The notes under the pieces are model-generated. The model was given only the letters and a program-made list of their open reading frames with translations. It did not search any database and had not been told where the DNA came from. Both the position numbers and the translations under genes were made by a program. Shown here in pieces: positions 37,664 through 47,660 of a stretch of 64,000 bases of DNA (its first letter is position 1; each line of letters opens with the position of its first letter). Source of the DNA: Mycolicibacterium sp. S2-37 (lineage in GTDB: Bacteria; Actinomycetota; Actinomycetes; Mycobacteriales; Mycobacteriaceae); contig NZ_JAFEVR010000004.1 of the NCBI RefSeq assembly GCF_017352375.1, positions 248,001 through 312,000 of the forward strand, written 5' to 3'.

Positions 37664-38335
37664 TCAGCGGTGGACGAGGTTGTCGCCGCGGCGGCCCGGG
37701 CGCAGGCGGCCCAGCAGACCGCGACGCGGGCGGTTCTCATAGGTGGGGCCGACGACCTCGGTCCGCTGATCGGCCAGCGGAATATGCTGGGACGCAGGCG
37801 CATCCATGGCCCCCGTGGTGGCCGCGGCCGTGACCGGACGCTGGGCGTATTCGATGTCGCGCACGCTGCGGACCGACAGCCGGCCGACGGCCAGCGCACC
37901 CAGGAAGACGATCAGCGCGCCGAGACCGTAGAAGTAGGTCAGCTCCAGCCACACGCGCTTGGTCTCCGACGCGGCGACCGGCGTACCGGCATCACCGAGA
38001 TTGAGCGGGCCGGCCATGGCGCGGCCGATCACGAACCAGGCGCCGGCGGCCACACTCAGCCAGCCGCCGAGCATTGCGGTCGCCCGGTTGCGGGAGGTCA
38101 GCAGCAGGATGCCGCCGATCACCGTGACGACGCCGGGCAGCACCTCCAGCCACGCGCGTCCGGTGGTCCACGCCGTCTCCGGGCTGAACGCGAAGTCGAA
38201 GGAGGGGCCGATGAAGGGAACCAAAGCACCCCACAGGCCGAGCAAGATCAACAGGAAACCACTGGCAGCGCCGCGGCTCCGAGGGATGCGCATGCGTCCG
38301 CCGCGCGGACGCTCGGGGTGATGTGAGCCGATCAT
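37664..38335 (-). CDS. Integral membrane protein of unknown function (SPW-like)
   Basis: 223 residues with about four membrane helices in pairs: GFLLILLGLWGALVPFIG, WLEVLPGVVTVIGGILLLT, MLGGWLSVAAGAWFVIG and LTYFYGLGALIVFLGALAVG. The helix pair pattern with W residues resembles SPW-repeat proteins. The C-terminal 60 residues are polar and end in an Arg/Gly-rich tail. GGAGG precedes the ATG at 5 nt. It is convergent with TetR and divergent from the carboxylic acid reductase gene. No function can be assigned. Confidence 0.65.
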   Translation of the reverse strand: MIGSHHPERPRGGRMRIPRSRGAASGFLLILLGLWGALVPFIGPSFDFAFSPETAWTTGRAWLEVLPGVVTVIGGILLLTSRNRATAMLGGWLSVAAGAWFVIGRAMAGPLNLGDAGTPVAASETKRVWLELTYFYGLGALIVFLGALAVGRLSVRSVRDIEYAQRPVTAAATTGAMDAPASQHIPLADQRTEVVGPTYENRPRRGLLGRLRPGRRGDNLVHR

Positions 38336-38506
38336 GATGCCTCCTGGGGTTGTGCGCTGGGGATACCCCTACCGCGGCCCCGCCTAACGTCCCCAGCTCA
38401 CAGCAAACCCACAGCGACATCGGGAATGCCTTTAGCTTTGCTAACGTAGTTTTGTGTAGGCGCAGCGTGGCGCCGGTCCCCCGTTCCAACGTCGTGAGGA
38501 GCCGCT

Positions 38507-41500
38507 GTGCCGACTTCGCTTTCCACTGACGGCCGCGATACACGCCTCGAGCAGCGCATCGCCGACCTCTACGCCACCGATCCGCAGTTCGCCGCCGCCC
38601 GCCCCGACCCGGCCGTCGGAGAGGCCGTCGACCAGCCCGGCATCCGGCTGTCCGACATGGTGCGCATCATCATGGAGGCTTACGCCGACCGGCCCGCACT
38701 CGGCCGCCGCGCCGTCGAGTACGTCACCGACGCCACCGGGCGCACCTCGGCCGAACTGCTCCCCCGGTTCGACACCATCACCTACCGCGAGACCTGGGAT
38801 CGAGTGCGCGCCGTGGCCACCGCGCTGGCCGACGGCGTCATCCGACCGGGCGACCGTGTCGCAGTCCTCGGGTTCACCAGCACCGACTACACGGTCGTCG
38901 ACATGGCGCTGAACTACGTCGGTGCGGTCGCCGTACCACTACAGACCAGCGCGCCGGCCGCGTCGTTGCGACCCATCCTCACCGAGACCGAGCCGGTGGC
39001 CGTCTTCTCCAGCGTCGACTTCCTCAGCGACGCAATCGAACTCGCCCACGCCGACATCGCGCCGACGCATCTCGTCGTCTTCGACCACGACGCCCGGGTC
39101 GACGCGCACCGCGATGCCGTCGCGGCCGCGCAAGCGGCGCTGCCGGGCGTCACCGTCGAACTCCTGGCCGACGCCATCGAGCGCGGACGCGCACTGCCCA
39201 CCGCGGCGCCCCACGTCTCGGCCGAGCCCGATCCGCTGATGCTGCTCATCTACACCTCGGGCAGCACCGGTACGCCCAAGGGGGCGATGTATCCCGAACG
39301 GCTGATCGCGAATTCGTGGCGCGCCTCGGCCCGCCAGGCCTGGGGCCTGCAGACGGTCACCCCGTCGATCGTGCTGTCGTTCATGCCGATGAGCCACATG
39401 ATGGGCCGCGGCATCCTCTATGCCGCGCTGGCCACCGGCGGCACCGTCTACTTCGCCGCCCGCAGCGACCTGTCCACGTTCCTCGACGACGTCGCGCTCG
39501 TTCGCCCGACGCACATGAACTTCGTCCCCCGCATCTGGGAGATGATCTTCCAGGAGGTGCAGAGCGAGAACACCGGTGACGGAGCGGATCTCGCCGAGGT
39601 GAGTCGCCGCATGCTGGGCGGCCGCGGAGTCGCCGCCATGACCGGTTCGGCCCCGATCAGCCCCGAACTCAAGGTCTGGGTCGAGGACTTCATCGGCCTG
39701 TCGCTGACCGAGGGCTACGGCTCCACCGAGGCCGGCGCGGTGTTCGTCGACGGTTTGGTGCGCCGTCCGCCGGTGCGCGACTACAAGCTCGTCGACGTCC
39801 CGGACCTCGGCTACTTCCGTACCGACCGCCCGTTCCCCCGCGGGGAGTTGCTGGTCATGTCCGACGATCTCATCCCCGGGTATTACCGGCGTCCCGAGAT
39901 CACCGCCGAGGTGTTCGACGAGGACGGCTTCTACAGGACCGGCGACATCGTCGCCGAGACCGGTCCGGATCAGCTGAAATATCTGGACCGGCGCAACAAC
40001 GTGCTCAAGCTCTCGCAGGGTGAGTTCGTCACCGTGTCCAAGCTCGAGGCGGCGTTCGGCGCCAGCCCGCTGGTGCGCCAGATCTACGTGTACGGCAACA
40101 GTGCCCGCTCGTATCTGCTCGCGGTCATCGTGCCCACCGACGATGCGCTGAACCGGGCCGGCGGCGACAACGACGCACTGCGCTCGGCGCTGTCGGAGGC
40201 ACTGCTGGCGATGGCGCGCGAGGCTCAGCTGCAGTCCTATGAGATCCCGCGCGACTTCATCGTCGAGACCGAGCCCTTCACGTTGGAGAACGGGCTGCTG
40301 ACCGGAATCCGCAAGCTGGCCCGTCCGAAGCTCAAGGAGCGCTACGGTCCGCTGCTCGAGGAGCTCTACACGTCGCTGGCCGAAGGTCAGGCCACCGAGC
40401 TGCGCGCCGTGCGCCAGGGGGCCGCCGACCGGCCGGTGCTCGAGACCGTCACCCGCGCCGCCGCCGCTGTGCTCGGAGCGGCCGGCACCGACGTCGCGCC
40501 GGACGCGCAATTCACCGATCTCGGTGGAGACTCGTTGTCGGCGTTGACGTTCGGCAATCTCCTGCACGACATCTTCGACACCGACGTACCGGTCGGCGTC
40601 ATCGTCAGCCCGGCCAACGACCTCGCCGCCATCGCCAGGTACATCGAGACGCAGCGCTCGTCGACCGGCAAACGGCCGACATATGACTCCGTGCACGGCC
40701 GCGACGCCACCGAGGTGCACGCCCGCGATCTGACCCTCGACAAATTCATCGACGCCGAAACCCTAGACGCCGCAACCTCTCTGCCCGCACCGACAGGCGA
40801 GGTGCGCACGGTGCTGCTCACCGGCGCCACCGGGTTCCTCGGGCGTTACCTCGCGCTGGACTGGCTGGAGCGGATGTCTCTGGTGAACGGGAAGGTCATC
40901 TGCCTGATCCGCGCCAAGGACGACGCGGCGGCGCGGCAACGCCTCGACGACACCTTCGACAGCGGCGACGCATATCTGCTGGAGCACTACCGCGAACTGT
41001 CCCCATCACTGGAAGTTCTGGCAGGCGACAAGGGTGAAGCCGATCTCGGTCTCGCTCCCCAGGTCTGGCAGCGCCTCGCCGAGACGGTGGATCTGATCGT
41101 CGATCCGGCCGCGCTGGTGAACCACGTGCTGCCCTACAGCCAGCTGTTCGGCCCCAATGCGCTCGGCACCGCCGAACTGATCCGCCTGGCCCTCACCACG
41201 AAGATCAAGCCGTTCACCTATGTTTCGACCATCGGAGTGGGGGCAGGCGTCGCACCGGGACGGTTCACCGAGGACGGCGACATCCGCGAGATCAGCGCCA
41301 CCCGCACCGTGGACGAGAGCTACGCGAACGGATACGGCAACAGCAAGTGGGCCGGTGAGGTTCTGCTGCGCGAGGCGCACGACCTGTGCGGGCTGCCGGT
41401 GGCGGTGTTCCGCTGCGACATGATCCTGGCCGACACCACCTACGCCGGTCAGTTGAACCTGCCGGACATGTTCACCCGTACGATCCTGAGCCTGGTGGCG

Positions 41501-42004
41501 ACCGGTATCGCGCCCGAGTCGTTCTACGAACTCGACGATGCGGGCCGGCCGCAGCGTGCCCATTACGACGGGCTGCCGGTGGAGTTCATCGCCGAGGCGA
41601 TCGACACCCTCGGTGCGCAGGCGGTCAACGAGGTTGGAACCGGTTTTGCGACCTACCACGTGATGAACCCGTACGACGACGGCATCGGACTCGATCAGTT
41701 CGTCGACTGGCTGGTCGACGCGGGTTACCGCATCGACCGGGTCACCGGCTACGACGCCTGGCTGGCGCGCTTCGAGACCGCCGTGCGCGCACTGCCCGAG
41801 CGTCAGCGCCAGTACTCCCTGCTACCGCTCCTGCACAACTATCAGCGCCCCGAGCGTCCGCTGAACGGGGCGATGGCCCCGACCGACAGGTTCCGAGCTG
41901 CCGTGCAGGAGGCCAAGATCGGGCCGGACAAGGACATTCCCCACGTGACGGCGCCGGTGATCGTCAAGTACGCCACCGACCTGGAGTTGCTCGGGCTGCT
42001 CTGA
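38507..42004 (+). CDS. car: Carboxylic acid reductase (A-PCP-R)
   Basis: 1165-residue multidomain enzyme reducing carboxylic acids to aldehydes with ATP and NADPH. Adenylation domain with [16 protein letters not shown] near residue 247 and a late [15 protein letters not shown] segment; carrier domain LGGDSLSAL with Ser676 as phosphopantetheine site; reductase domain with GATGFLG (773-779) and Tyr943-x3-Lys947. Full length for the mycobacterial FadD9/CAR family, and it follows gabT at a distance as in M. tuberculosis. GTG start with GTGAGGAG upstream. It needs a phosphopantetheinyl transferase, not in this window. Confidence 0.95.
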   Translation: MPTSLSTDGRDTRLEQRIADLYATDPQFAAARPDPAVGEAVDQPGIRLSDMVRIIMEAYADRPALGRRAVEYVTDATGRTSAELLPRFDTITYRETWDRVRAVATALADGVIRPGDRVAVLGFTSTDYTVVDMALNYVGAVAVPLQTSAPAASLRPILTETEPVAVFSSVDFLSDAIELAHADIAPTHLVVFDHDARVDAHRDAVAAAQAALPGVTVELLADAIERGRALPTAAPHVSAEPDPLMLLIYTSGSTGTPKGAMYPERLIANSWRASARQAWGLQTVTPSIVLSFMPMSHMMGRGILYAALATGGTVYFAARSDLSTFLDDVALVRPTHMNFVPRIWEMIFQEVQSENTGDGADLAEVSRRMLGGRGVAAMTGSAPISPELKVWVEDFIGLSLTEGYGSTEAGAVFVDGLVRRPPVRDYKLVDVPDLGYFRTDRPFPRGELLVMSDDLIPGYYRRPEITAEVFDEDGFYRTGDIVAETGPDQLKYLDRRNNVLKLSQGEFVTVSKLEAAFGASPLVRQIYVYGNSARSYLLAVIVPTDDALNRAGGDNDALRSALSEALLAMAREAQLQSYEIPRDFIVETEPFTLENGLLTGIRKLARPKLKERYGPLLEELYTSLAEGQATELRAVRQGAADRPVLETVTRAAAAVLGAAGTDVAPDAQFTDLGGDSLSALTFGNLLHDIFDTDVPVGVIVSPANDLAAIARYIETQRSSTGKRPTYDSVHGRDATEVHARDLTLDKFIDAETLDAATSLPAPTGEVRTVLLTGATGFLGRYLALDWLERMSLVNGKVICLIRAKDDAAARQRLDDTFDSGDAYLLEHYRELSPSLEVLAGDKGEADLGLAPQVWQRLAETVDLIVDPAALVNHVLPYSQLFGPNALGTAELIRLALTTKIKPFTYVSTIGVGAGVAPGRFTEDGDIREISATRTVDESYANGYGNSKWAGEVLLREAHDLCGLPVAVFRCDMILADTTYAGQLNLPDMFTRTILSLVATGIAPESFYELDDAGRPQRAHYDGLPVEFIAEAIDTLGAQAVNEVGTGFATYHVMNPYDDGIGLDQFVDWLVDAGYRIDRVTGYDAWLARFETAVRALPERQRQYSLLPLLHNYQRPERPLNGAMAPTDRFRAAVQEAKIGPDKDIPHVTAPVIVKYATDLELLGLL

Positions 42005-42019
42005 GATAGCCGCCGACCA

Positions 42020-42061
42020 GGGCGGGCGCGGCTTCGGAAGTCCCGAAAGCCACGCCCGCCC
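42020..42061 (+). terminator. GC-rich hairpin terminator after car
   Basis: A long stem pairing GGGCGGGCG at 42020-42028 with CGCCCGCCC at 42053-42061, continuing inward (GGCTT with AAAGCC) to a small loop. It begins 15 nt after the car stop. No T-tract follows, as usual for mycobacterial intrinsic terminators. It separates car from the downstream GGDEF gene. Confidence 0.65.
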
Positions 42062-42103
42062 CGGTGTGCCCGCGTAGCATTCCGGCGAGAGTCGGGAGCG
42101 GGA

Positions 42104-43192
42104 GTGCGCGGAATCCGCCTGTGGTGGCGACAGCCGGACCACTATGACTGGCTCTCTGGCTATCTGGCCGCCCGCGGTCTGACCGCGGTGACGCGCTACC
42201 TCCTCGCAGTGATCCTGTTCCTGCTCGCGGTGGCGACACTGTTGATGAGATGGAGTCCGTCCGGCCCGGCCACCACCGCCGAACGGGTGACATCGGCAGC
42301 AGTGACCGCCGTGCTGGTCCTGGTCGCCGCCGGGTATCTGTGGCGCTGGCCGGATTGCCGGCGATCGCAGCTGTTCTCAGTGCTGGGCACGGTCGCGCTT
42401 GCCGCAGCGTGTCTGGCGGATTCCGATCCACGCGCCGGGATGCTGGGGTGCGCGGCGTTCATCGGGCTGGCGGGATACGTCGGGTTCTTCCATTCCGCCC
42501 CCTACCTGACGCTCACCCTGGGCATCTCCCTGACGACCGCCGTCGTGTGCGCGGTGCGGATCGCTCTCGACGGCGACGCGGCCTTGGCGGCGTCGAAACT
42601 CATGGTGATGAGCGGCGGCATCCTCGCCGTACCGTTCTGCGGACAGGTGCTGGTGAACTGGCTGTCGGTCGATGCGCTGAGGTCGTCGATCGACGCCCTG
42701 ACCGGGCTGCGCAACCGCCGGGGCTTTCACCGTGCGGCACGCGATCTCATCACCGGCGCAGCCGGCGACCCCGATCACAGCTTCACCGTGGTGATGCTCG
42801 ACCTCGATGCGTTCAAGCGGGCCAACGACACCTACGGCCACGCGGTCGGCGACATGATCCTCATCGCCGTCGCCGACAGCCTGCGCAAGGCGGCCGGAGA
42901 CGTCGCGGTGGTGGGCCGGATCGGCGGCGAGGAGTTCGTCGTCGCGGACATCACGCCGGCCGGTGCGGCCGCCGAGATTGCCGAACGGCTACGCGCGGCC
43001 GTCGCCGCGACGTCCTGGAACATCACCGCCAGCGTCGGCGTCTCGACCATCGGGCTGACCCGGGTCGCCGGCGTCACCCGGGAACTGATCGACGGCCTGA
43101 TCACGGCTGCAGACACCGCGATGTACGAGGCGAAACGCGCGGGCGGCAACCAGATTCGGCTGTCCGACACGCCGATCTCCTGGCTGTGCTGA
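42104..43192 (+). CDS. Membrane-bound GGDEF-domain protein, probable diguanylate cyclase
   Basis: 362 residues. The N-terminal half (about 30-195) has six or so membrane helices with no recognised sensor; the C-terminal half is a GGDEF domain: LTGLRNRRGFHRAARDL, MLDLDAFKRANDTYGHAVGDMIL, GRIGGEEFVV and YEAKRAGGNQI. The active-site loop is GGEEF, an accepted catalytic form, so c-di-GMP synthesis is likely. No EAL domain is attached, and no RxxD inhibitory site is evident immediately before GGEEF. GTG start preceded by GGGAGCGGGAG. It replaces the PE_PGRS gene expected here. Confidence 0.87.
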   Translation: MRGIRLWWRQPDHYDWLSGYLAARGLTAVTRYLLAVILFLLAVATLLMRWSPSGPATTAERVTSAAVTAVLVLVAAGYLWRWPDCRRSQLFSVLGTVALAAACLADSDPRAGMLGCAAFIGLAGYVGFFHSAPYLTLTLGISLTTAVVCAVRIALDGDAALAASKLMVMSGGILAVPFCGQVLVNWLSVDALRSSIDALTGLRNRRGFHRAARDLITGAAGDPDHSFTVVMLDLDAFKRANDTYGHAVGDMILIAVADSLRKAAGDVAVVGRIGGEEFVVADITPAGAAAEIAERLRAAVAATSWNITASVGVSTIGLTRVAGVTRELIDGLITAADTAMYEAKRAGGNQIRLSDTPISWLC

Positions 43193-43196
43193 ACCG

Positions 43197-44255
43197 TCAG
43201 TCGTAGAGGCCGGGCTGGCCCAGCCCGCTGACCCCGCTGGGCGGTGTGAGCCCGAGATGGGTCCACGCCAGTGTGGTGGCGACACGGCCCCTCGGCGTGC
43301 GGGCGATCATGCCCGCCCGCACCAGGAACGGCTCACACACCTCCTCCACGGTGGTGGCCTCCTCGCCCACCGCCACCGCCAGCGTCGACACGCCGACCGG
43401 TCCGCCGCCAAAGCTGCGGGTCAGCGCCGAGAGCACCGCACGGTCCAACCGGTCCAGGCCGAGTTCGTCGACGTCGTAGACCGCCAGCGCGGCCTTGGCG
43501 ATGTCGCGGGTGATGACGCCGTCGGCCCGCACCTCGGCGTAATCGCGAACGCGGCGCAGCAACCGGTTGGCGATGCGGGGCGTGCCCCGGGACCGGCGTG
43601 CGATCTCCGCTCCCGCCTCACCGCCGAGTTCGATGCCCAGGATCCCCGCCGAGCGGGCCAGCACCCGCTCCAACTCAGCAGGTTCGTAGAAGTCCATGTG
43701 CGCGGTGAAGCCGAAGCGGTCGCGCAGTGGGCCGGTCAGCGCACCCGACCGGGTGGTGGCGCCGACGAGCGTGAACGGCGCCACCTCCAGCGGAATCGAT
43801 GTGGCCCCGGGTCCCTTGCCGACCACGACGTCGACCCGGAAGTCCTCCATCGCCAGGTAGAGCATCTCTTCGGCCGGACGGGCGATGCGGTGGATCTCAT
43901 CGATGAACAGGACGTCACCCTCGATGAGGTTGGAGAGCATGGCCGCGAGGTCACCGGCCCGTTCCAGTGCCGGACCCGACGTCAGGCGCAACGACGAGCC
44001 GAGTTCGGCGGCGATGATCATCGCCAGCGACGTCTTGCCGAGCCCAGGTGGTCCGGACAACAGGATGTGATCCGGGGTGCCGCCGCGGTTCTTGGCGCCC
44101 TCGAGGACGAGCTGGAGTTGTTCGCGCACGCGAGGCTGACCGATGAACTCGCCGAGCGAACGGGGCCGCAGGCTCGCGTCGATGTCGCCCTCACCGACCG
44201 TCAGCGCCGGCGACACATCCCGTTCCTCGGGCTCGTCGTACTCGAAGCGGCCCAC
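43197..44255 (-). CDS. ruvB: Holliday junction branch migration helicase RuvB
   Basis: 352-residue AAA+ motor of the RuvAB complex. [19 protein letters not shown], Walker [10 protein letters not shown], Walker B LFIDEIHR, sensor [17 protein letters not shown] (arginine finger region) and the C-terminal winged helix [11 protein letters not shown] are all present. The GTG start overlaps the ruvA stop by one base. Last gene of ruvC-ruvA-ruvB. Confidence 0.97.
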   Translation of the reverse strand: MGRFEYDEPEERDVSPALTVGEGDIDASLRPRSLGEFIGQPRVREQLQLVLEGAKNRGGTPDHILLSGPPGLGKTSLAMIIAAELGSSLRLTSGPALERAGDLAAMLSNLIEGDVLFIDEIHRIARPAEEMLYLAMEDFRVDVVVGKGPGATSIPLEVAPFTLVGATTRSGALTGPLRDRFGFTAHMDFYEPAELERVLARSAGILGIELGGEAGAEIARRSRGTPRIANRLLRRVRDYAEVRADGVITRDIAKAALAVYDVDELGLDRLDRAVLSALTRSFGGGPVGVSTLAVAVGEEATTVEEVCEPFLVRAGMIARTPRGRVATTLAWTHLGLTPPSGVSGLGQPGLYD

Positions 44256-44845
44256 TATTTCTTCCCGAGCATCGATAGTGCGGCGCGCAGCGCGCTCGCG
44301 GTGGTGGCATCGGGATCAGCGGCGAGCACCTTGTCGGTGGCCTCCTCGGCCTGCTTGGCCGGGAAGCCGAGGCCGATCAGCGCCTCGACGACGGGCCCGC
44401 GCACCACGTGGCCACCGGCCGTCGCCACCCCGGGTCCCGCGGACACCGGACCGATCTTGTCGCGCAGTTCCAGCACCATCCGCTCGGCGCCGCGTTTGCC
44501 GATCCCGGGCACCCGGGTCAGCGCCGCCACATCGCCGTCGGCGAGCGCCTGGCGCAACGCCTGCGCGTCGTACACCGCCAGCGTCGCCAGGGCGATCTTG
44601 GGGCCGACACCGGACACCCCGAGCAGCGTGGTGAACAGGTCGCGCGCGTCTCCGTCGGCGAAGCCGTAGAGCGTCATCGAGTCCTCGCGCACGATCATCG
44701 CGGTGATCAGCCGGGACTCGGTGCCGCGCCGCAGCTTCGCGAGGGTCGACGGTGTCGCCATCACCTTGTAGCCGACGCCGGCTGCCTCGATCACGGCATG
44801 GTCGAGCGCGATGTCGATGACCTCACCGCGCACCGAGGCGATCAC
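44255..44845 (-). CDS. ruvA: Holliday junction branch migration protein RuvA
   Basis: 196-residue junction-binding subunit. OB-fold start [28 protein letters not shown], helix-hairpin-helix repeats [14 protein letters not shown] and [19 protein letters not shown], and a C-terminal domain III ([17 protein letters not shown]) that contacts RuvB. GTG start in a GTGA overlap with ruvC. Confidence 0.96.
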   Translation of the reverse strand: MIASVRGEVIDIALDHAVIEAAGVGYKVMATPSTLAKLRRGTESRLITAMIVREDSMTLYGFADGDARDLFTTLLGVSGVGPKIALATLAVYDAQALRQALADGDVAALTRVPGIGKRGAERMVLELRDKIGPVSAGPGVATAGGHVVRGPVVEALIGLGFPAKQAEEATDKVLAADPDATTASALRAALSMLGKK

Positions 44846-45396
44846 TTCGCCGCCTTGAGCCGGGCCGCGTACTTGCGGCGCTGCTCGGTTGCCATCGCCT
44901 CCGCGGCGGCCATCCGGGCGATCATCGGGGCGCGCCAGCAGTGACAGATCGCCAGCGCGAGTGCGTCGGCGGCGTCGGCGGGAGTGGGTTTGGCTTGCAA
45001 GGCGAGGATTTTCGTCACCATCGCGGTCACCTGGGCTTTGTCGGCCCGACCGTTGCCGGTGACGGCCGCCTTCACCTCACTGGGGGTGTGGAAGTGCACG
45101 TCGATGTCGCGCTTGGCGGCGGCCAGCGCGATCACGCCACCGGCCTGCGCGGTGCCCATGGCGGTGTTGGCGTTCTGGTTGGCGAACACCCGCTCGATGG
45201 CGACGACGTCGGGGCGATGGGTGTCCATCCAGTACTCGACGGTGTCGCTGATCGTCAACAGCCGGCGGTGCAGCTGCTCGTCGGAGGGCGTACGCACCAC
45301 GTCGACGTCAAGCGCGATGACCTGGCGGCCGCGCCCGCTCTCGATGACGGAGAGCCCGCAGCGCGTCAACCCGGGATCGACTCCCATCACCCGCAC
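44842..45396 (-). CDS. ruvC: Holliday junction endonuclease RuvC
   Basis: 184-residue resolvase. Acidic active-site positions are seen in [15 protein letters not shown] (first Asp), [12 protein letters not shown] (Glu) and the late [12 protein letters not shown] (Asp pair). The C-terminal basic tail is slightly longer than in E. coli RuvC. GTG start. A LexA-type box and a -10 element lie 17-39 nt upstream, so the ruvCAB operon is probably DNA-damage inducible. Confidence 0.96.
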   Translation of the reverse strand: MRVMGVDPGLTRCGLSVIESGRGRQVIALDVDVVRTPSDEQLHRRLLTISDTVEYWMDTHRPDVVAIERVFANQNANTAMGTAQAGGVIALAAAKRDIDVHFHTPSEVKAAVTGNGRADKAQVTAMVTKILALQAKPTPADAADALALAICHCWRAPMIARMAAAEAMATEQRRKYAARLKAAK

Positions 45397-45412
45397 GCCA
45401 AAGCCCCTTCGT

Positions 45413-45435
45413 CAGAACACGTGTTCGATACATTA
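45413..45435 (-). promoter_or_regulatory. LexA/SOS box and -10 element of the ruvCAB operon
   Basis: CAGAACACGTGTTCGA at 45413-45428 matches the mycobacterial SOS consensus TCGAAC-N4-GTTCGA with one perfect half-site and one reduced half-site. On the minus strand TAATGT (45435-45430) is a good -10 immediately upstream of it. LexA bound here would cover the transcription start. LexA control of ruvC is known in M. tuberculosis. Confidence 0.75.
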
Positions 45436-45474
45436 GCGCGTGGCGTGGCCGTGAGCCCGAAATGACACACCGCA

Positions 45475-45822
45475 TCAGGAGTACGGGCGCAGATCCGGAT
45501 CGAGGCCTGCCGCGGGGACCTCGCCGAAGGCCCTGATGCCGCGCGCAATCTCTTCGACGCGCCGCCGCGACGCCTGCCAACCCTTCACCTTCTCGACGGT
45601 GACGTCCTCGCCGTCGCGGGTCACCACGATCTTCCACGGCACCCCGCAGAACTTGGCGAGAAACCAGAACGGCCAGACGATCAGGAAAGGCAGTGCGATG
45701 ACGAACATCACCACGCCGAACCAGTTGAGTCCCCATGACGCCATGTTCAGGTAGTCGAGCAGGGGCATCCAGCGGCGGCGCACCGACCAGCGCACCCCTT
45801 GCGCGTCCTTGAATTGCGGCAT
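45475..45822 (-). CDS. Small membrane protein, tandem paralogue A
   Basis: 115 residues; unknown function. Residues 1-20 are polar with GVRWSVRRRWMPL, then a long hydrophobic span (LNWFGVVMFVIALPFLIVWPFWFLAKF), then a polar domain PWKIVVTRDGEDVTVEKVKGWQASRRRVEEIARGI. The same three-part pattern occurs in the neighbour at 45831-46136. ATG 45822 is 8 nt after that neighbour's stop, so they are probably co-transcribed. Confidence 0.65.
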   Translation of the reverse strand: MPQFKDAQGVRWSVRRRWMPLLDYLNMASWGLNWFGVVMFVIALPFLIVWPFWFLAKFCGVPWKIVVTRDGEDVTVEKVKGWQASRRRVEEIARGIRAFGEVPAAGLDPDLRPYS

Positions 45823-45830
45823 ATCGGGGA

Positions 45831-46136
45831 TCAGATCACGAAGCGGCCGGAACGGGCGCCCTGCGCCACCTCGAGGGCCAGCGCGGCGATGCGCCCCTTC
45901 GAGCGCCGCCAGCCGCGCACGAGTTCCCTGCCGACTTCCTGTCCGTCGCGCTCGATGACGATCGTCCAGCGCACGCCGAGCCACTTCGTCGCCACCCAGA
46001 AGGGCCACAGCAGCAGGAACGGCAGGGCGATGATCAAGTCGAACAGGTCGAGGGTGAAGTCGAGCACCCCGGGGAACGGCCACCATTCCCGGTGAACCGA
46101 CCATGCCGTGCCGTTGGGGTCGACGACCACTGCCAT
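45831..46136 (-). CDS. Small membrane protein, tandem paralogue B
   Basis: 101 residues; unknown function. It matches paralogue A in layout and many residues: GTAWSVHREWWPF, a hydrophobic block LIIALPFLLLWPFWVATKWLG, then RWTIVIERDGQEVGRELVRGWRRSKGRIAALALEV. The shared WxV, PFLxxWPFW and RDGxxV elements point to tandem duplication. Its start is 4 nt from the stop of the upstream TetR gene, suggesting one transcript of three genes. Confidence 0.65.
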   Translation of the reverse strand: MAVVVDPNGTAWSVHREWWPFPGVLDFTLDLFDLIIALPFLLLWPFWVATKWLGVRWTIVIERDGQEVGRELVRGWRRSKGRIAALALEVAQGARSGRFVI

Positions 46137-46140
46137 GGCC

Positions 46141-46758
46141 TCAGAGCTTAGAACGTGACCGCCCGGAAACGTCGGCGGAAGCGGGGATCAATTCCACCCC
46201 GCGGAACTGTGGGCCGAGGACGCGGCCTGCGGCGAGCAGCGGTTCGCCGTCGCGCAGCGTGCGCGCGAGGACGAACGCCCCTTCGAGTGCGGCGACGAGG
46301 GCGACCGTCACCTCGCGCGCCTGCGTGGGCGCCAGACCGCGTGCGGTGAAGTACGCCGTCCCGCCGTCGAGCCAGCCGGTGAAGACGCCCGCGGTCACGT
46401 CGCGCAGTTCCTCGACGGTGCCGGCGACCTCGGCGGCAACGGAGGCGATGGGGCACATGTTCGCGTAGCCGGTCGCCGCCATGTCCTCCGCGGCCTGGGC
46501 GAACACGCCCTCCAGCGCCGCGCCGAGATCGGTGTACTCATCGACCACCGACGGGATGAGCAGGGCGTACGCCGCTCCGGCGTTGAGCAGCGCCTCGCGC
46601 GCGATCTGCACCTTGCCGTCGCGGAAGTGGTGGTAGAGCGAGCCGATCGGCGCTCCGGAGGCGGCCGCGATGTCCTTCATCGCCACGGCGCCGTAGCCGC
46701 GGTGGCGCATCAACTCCGCCGCCGCGGTCAGGATCGATTCGCGGGTGGATCTTGCCAT
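46141..46758 (-). CDS. TetR-family transcriptional regulator (LmrA/YxaF-like)
   Basis: 205 residues. HTH: RESILTAAAELMRHRGYGAVAMKDIAAASGAPIGSLYHHFRDGKVQIARE at about residues 5-54. The ligand domain contains NMCPIASVAAEVAGTVEELRDV, the pattern of the LmrA/YxaF branch. ATG 46758 is chosen because AAGGAGGTGACG directly precedes it; the longer frame runs into the operator. It diverges from an alpha/beta hydrolase gene across a 65-bp gap packed with CTAGAA half-sites. Confidence 0.85.
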   Translation of the reverse strand: MARSTRESILTAAAELMRHRGYGAVAMKDIAAASGAPIGSLYHHFRDGKVQIAREALLNAGAAYALLIPSVVDEYTDLGAALEGVFAQAAEDMAATGYANMCPIASVAAEVAGTVEELRDVTAGVFTGWLDGGTAYFTARGLAPTQAREVTVALVAALEGAFVLARTLRDGEPLLAAGRVLGPQFRGVELIPASADVSGRSRSKL

Positions 46759-46778
46759 CGTCACCTCCTTGTTCCACA

Positions 46779-46810
46779 CTAGAGCATACATTCTAGAATG
46801 AGCGTTCTAG
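46779..46810. promoter_or_regulatory. Overlapping TetR operator palindromes
   Basis: Two inverted repeats share a half-site: CTAGAG-N6-TTCTAG (46779-46796) and CTAGAA-TGAGCG-TTCTAG (46793-46810). The centre is the perfect 12-bp palindrome CATTCTAGAATG (46789-46800). The site lies between divergent TetR and hydrolase genes, 14 nt before the hydrolase start, and should repress both. Confidence 0.68.
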
Positions 46811-46823
46811 CCGAAAGGTCGCC

Positions 46824-47654
46824 ATGAACACCGTCGAGATCACCGCAGGGACCATCGAATACCGCGAGGAGGGTGACCCGGCGGGCCCGCCGGTGGTGCT
46901 GCTGCACGGTCTACTCATGAACGACGCGGTGTGGGACCTCGCGCTGCCGGTACTGCCGCCCGGGTTCCGCTACCTGCTTCCGGTGCTGCCCCTGGGGGGA
47001 CACCGAATTCCCATGCGCGCCGACGCCGATCTCACCCTGCCCGGCATGGTCGGCATCGTCGCGGACTTCCTCGACGCACTCGACCTGACCGACGTGACGC
47101 TCGTCGTCACCGACTGGGGCGGCCCGCTCTTGCTCACCGACATGGGCCGGGACAAGCGGGTGGCGCGGATGGTGATCTGCCCGTCGGAGGCGTTCGAGAA
47201 CTTCCCGCCTGGCTGGCCCGGCAAGGTGGCGTGGCTGGCCAGCCGCAACCCGCTGACCGTGTCGCTTGCCATGCGCCAGCTCAAGGTCGGCTGGCTGCGC
47301 CGCCGTCGCCTGCTGTTCGGAATGATGGCGAAAAAGCCTGTGCCCCAACGTATCGTCGATGCCTGGCTGGACCCTGCGCTCGCCGACGAGCGGATTCGGC
47401 GGGATCTGGTCCGCTACTGCGCCACCCGCTTCGTGGACTCTGAGCTGGTGCGCGCTACCAACCGCCTCGCCGATTTCGACGGCGACGTACTCGTGCTGTG
47501 GACCCGCAATCCCGTGATGCCCGACGATCACGCGCGGCGCCTGGCCGAGATGACCGCCGGCACCCTGCGTTACGTCGACGACGCGTTCGTCCTGCTCATG
47601 CTCGACCAACCGGCGGCGACGGCCGCCGAGATCGGCGCGTTCCTGACGAGCTGA
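46824..47654 (+). CDS. Alpha/beta hydrolase, haloalkane dehalogenase/epoxide hydrolase-like, atypical triad
   Basis: 276 residues. HGLLMND is the oxyanion HG-motif region; the nucleophile elbow VVTDWGGPL places Asp at the nucleophile position, as in dehalogenases and epoxide hydrolases. The segment where the catalytic His is expected reads YVDDAFVLLMLDQPAATAAEIGAF, with no His. Either the base is supplied elsewhere or the protein is not a standard hydrolase. It is divergent from, and probably repressed by, the LmrA-like TetR. Confidence 0.75.
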   Translation: MNTVEITAGTIEYREEGDPAGPPVVLLHGLLMNDAVWDLALPVLPPGFRYLLPVLPLGGHRIPMRADADLTLPGMVGIVADFLDALDLTDVTLVVTDWGGPLLLTDMGRDKRVARMVICPSEAFENFPPGWPGKVAWLASRNPLTVSLAMRQLKVGWLRRRRLLFGMMAKKPVPQRIVDAWLDPALADERIRRDLVRYCATRFVDSELVRATNRLADFDGDVLVLWTRNPVMPDDHARRLAEMTAGTLRYVDDAFVLLMLDQPAATAAEIGAFLTS

Positions 47655-47660
47655 CGCTGG

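Noticed and set aside
38336..38506. Possible operator around GCTTTGCTAACGTAGT upstream of car
   Set aside because: The sequence is AT-rich and promoter-like, but I could not find arms symmetric enough to support a specific regulator site.
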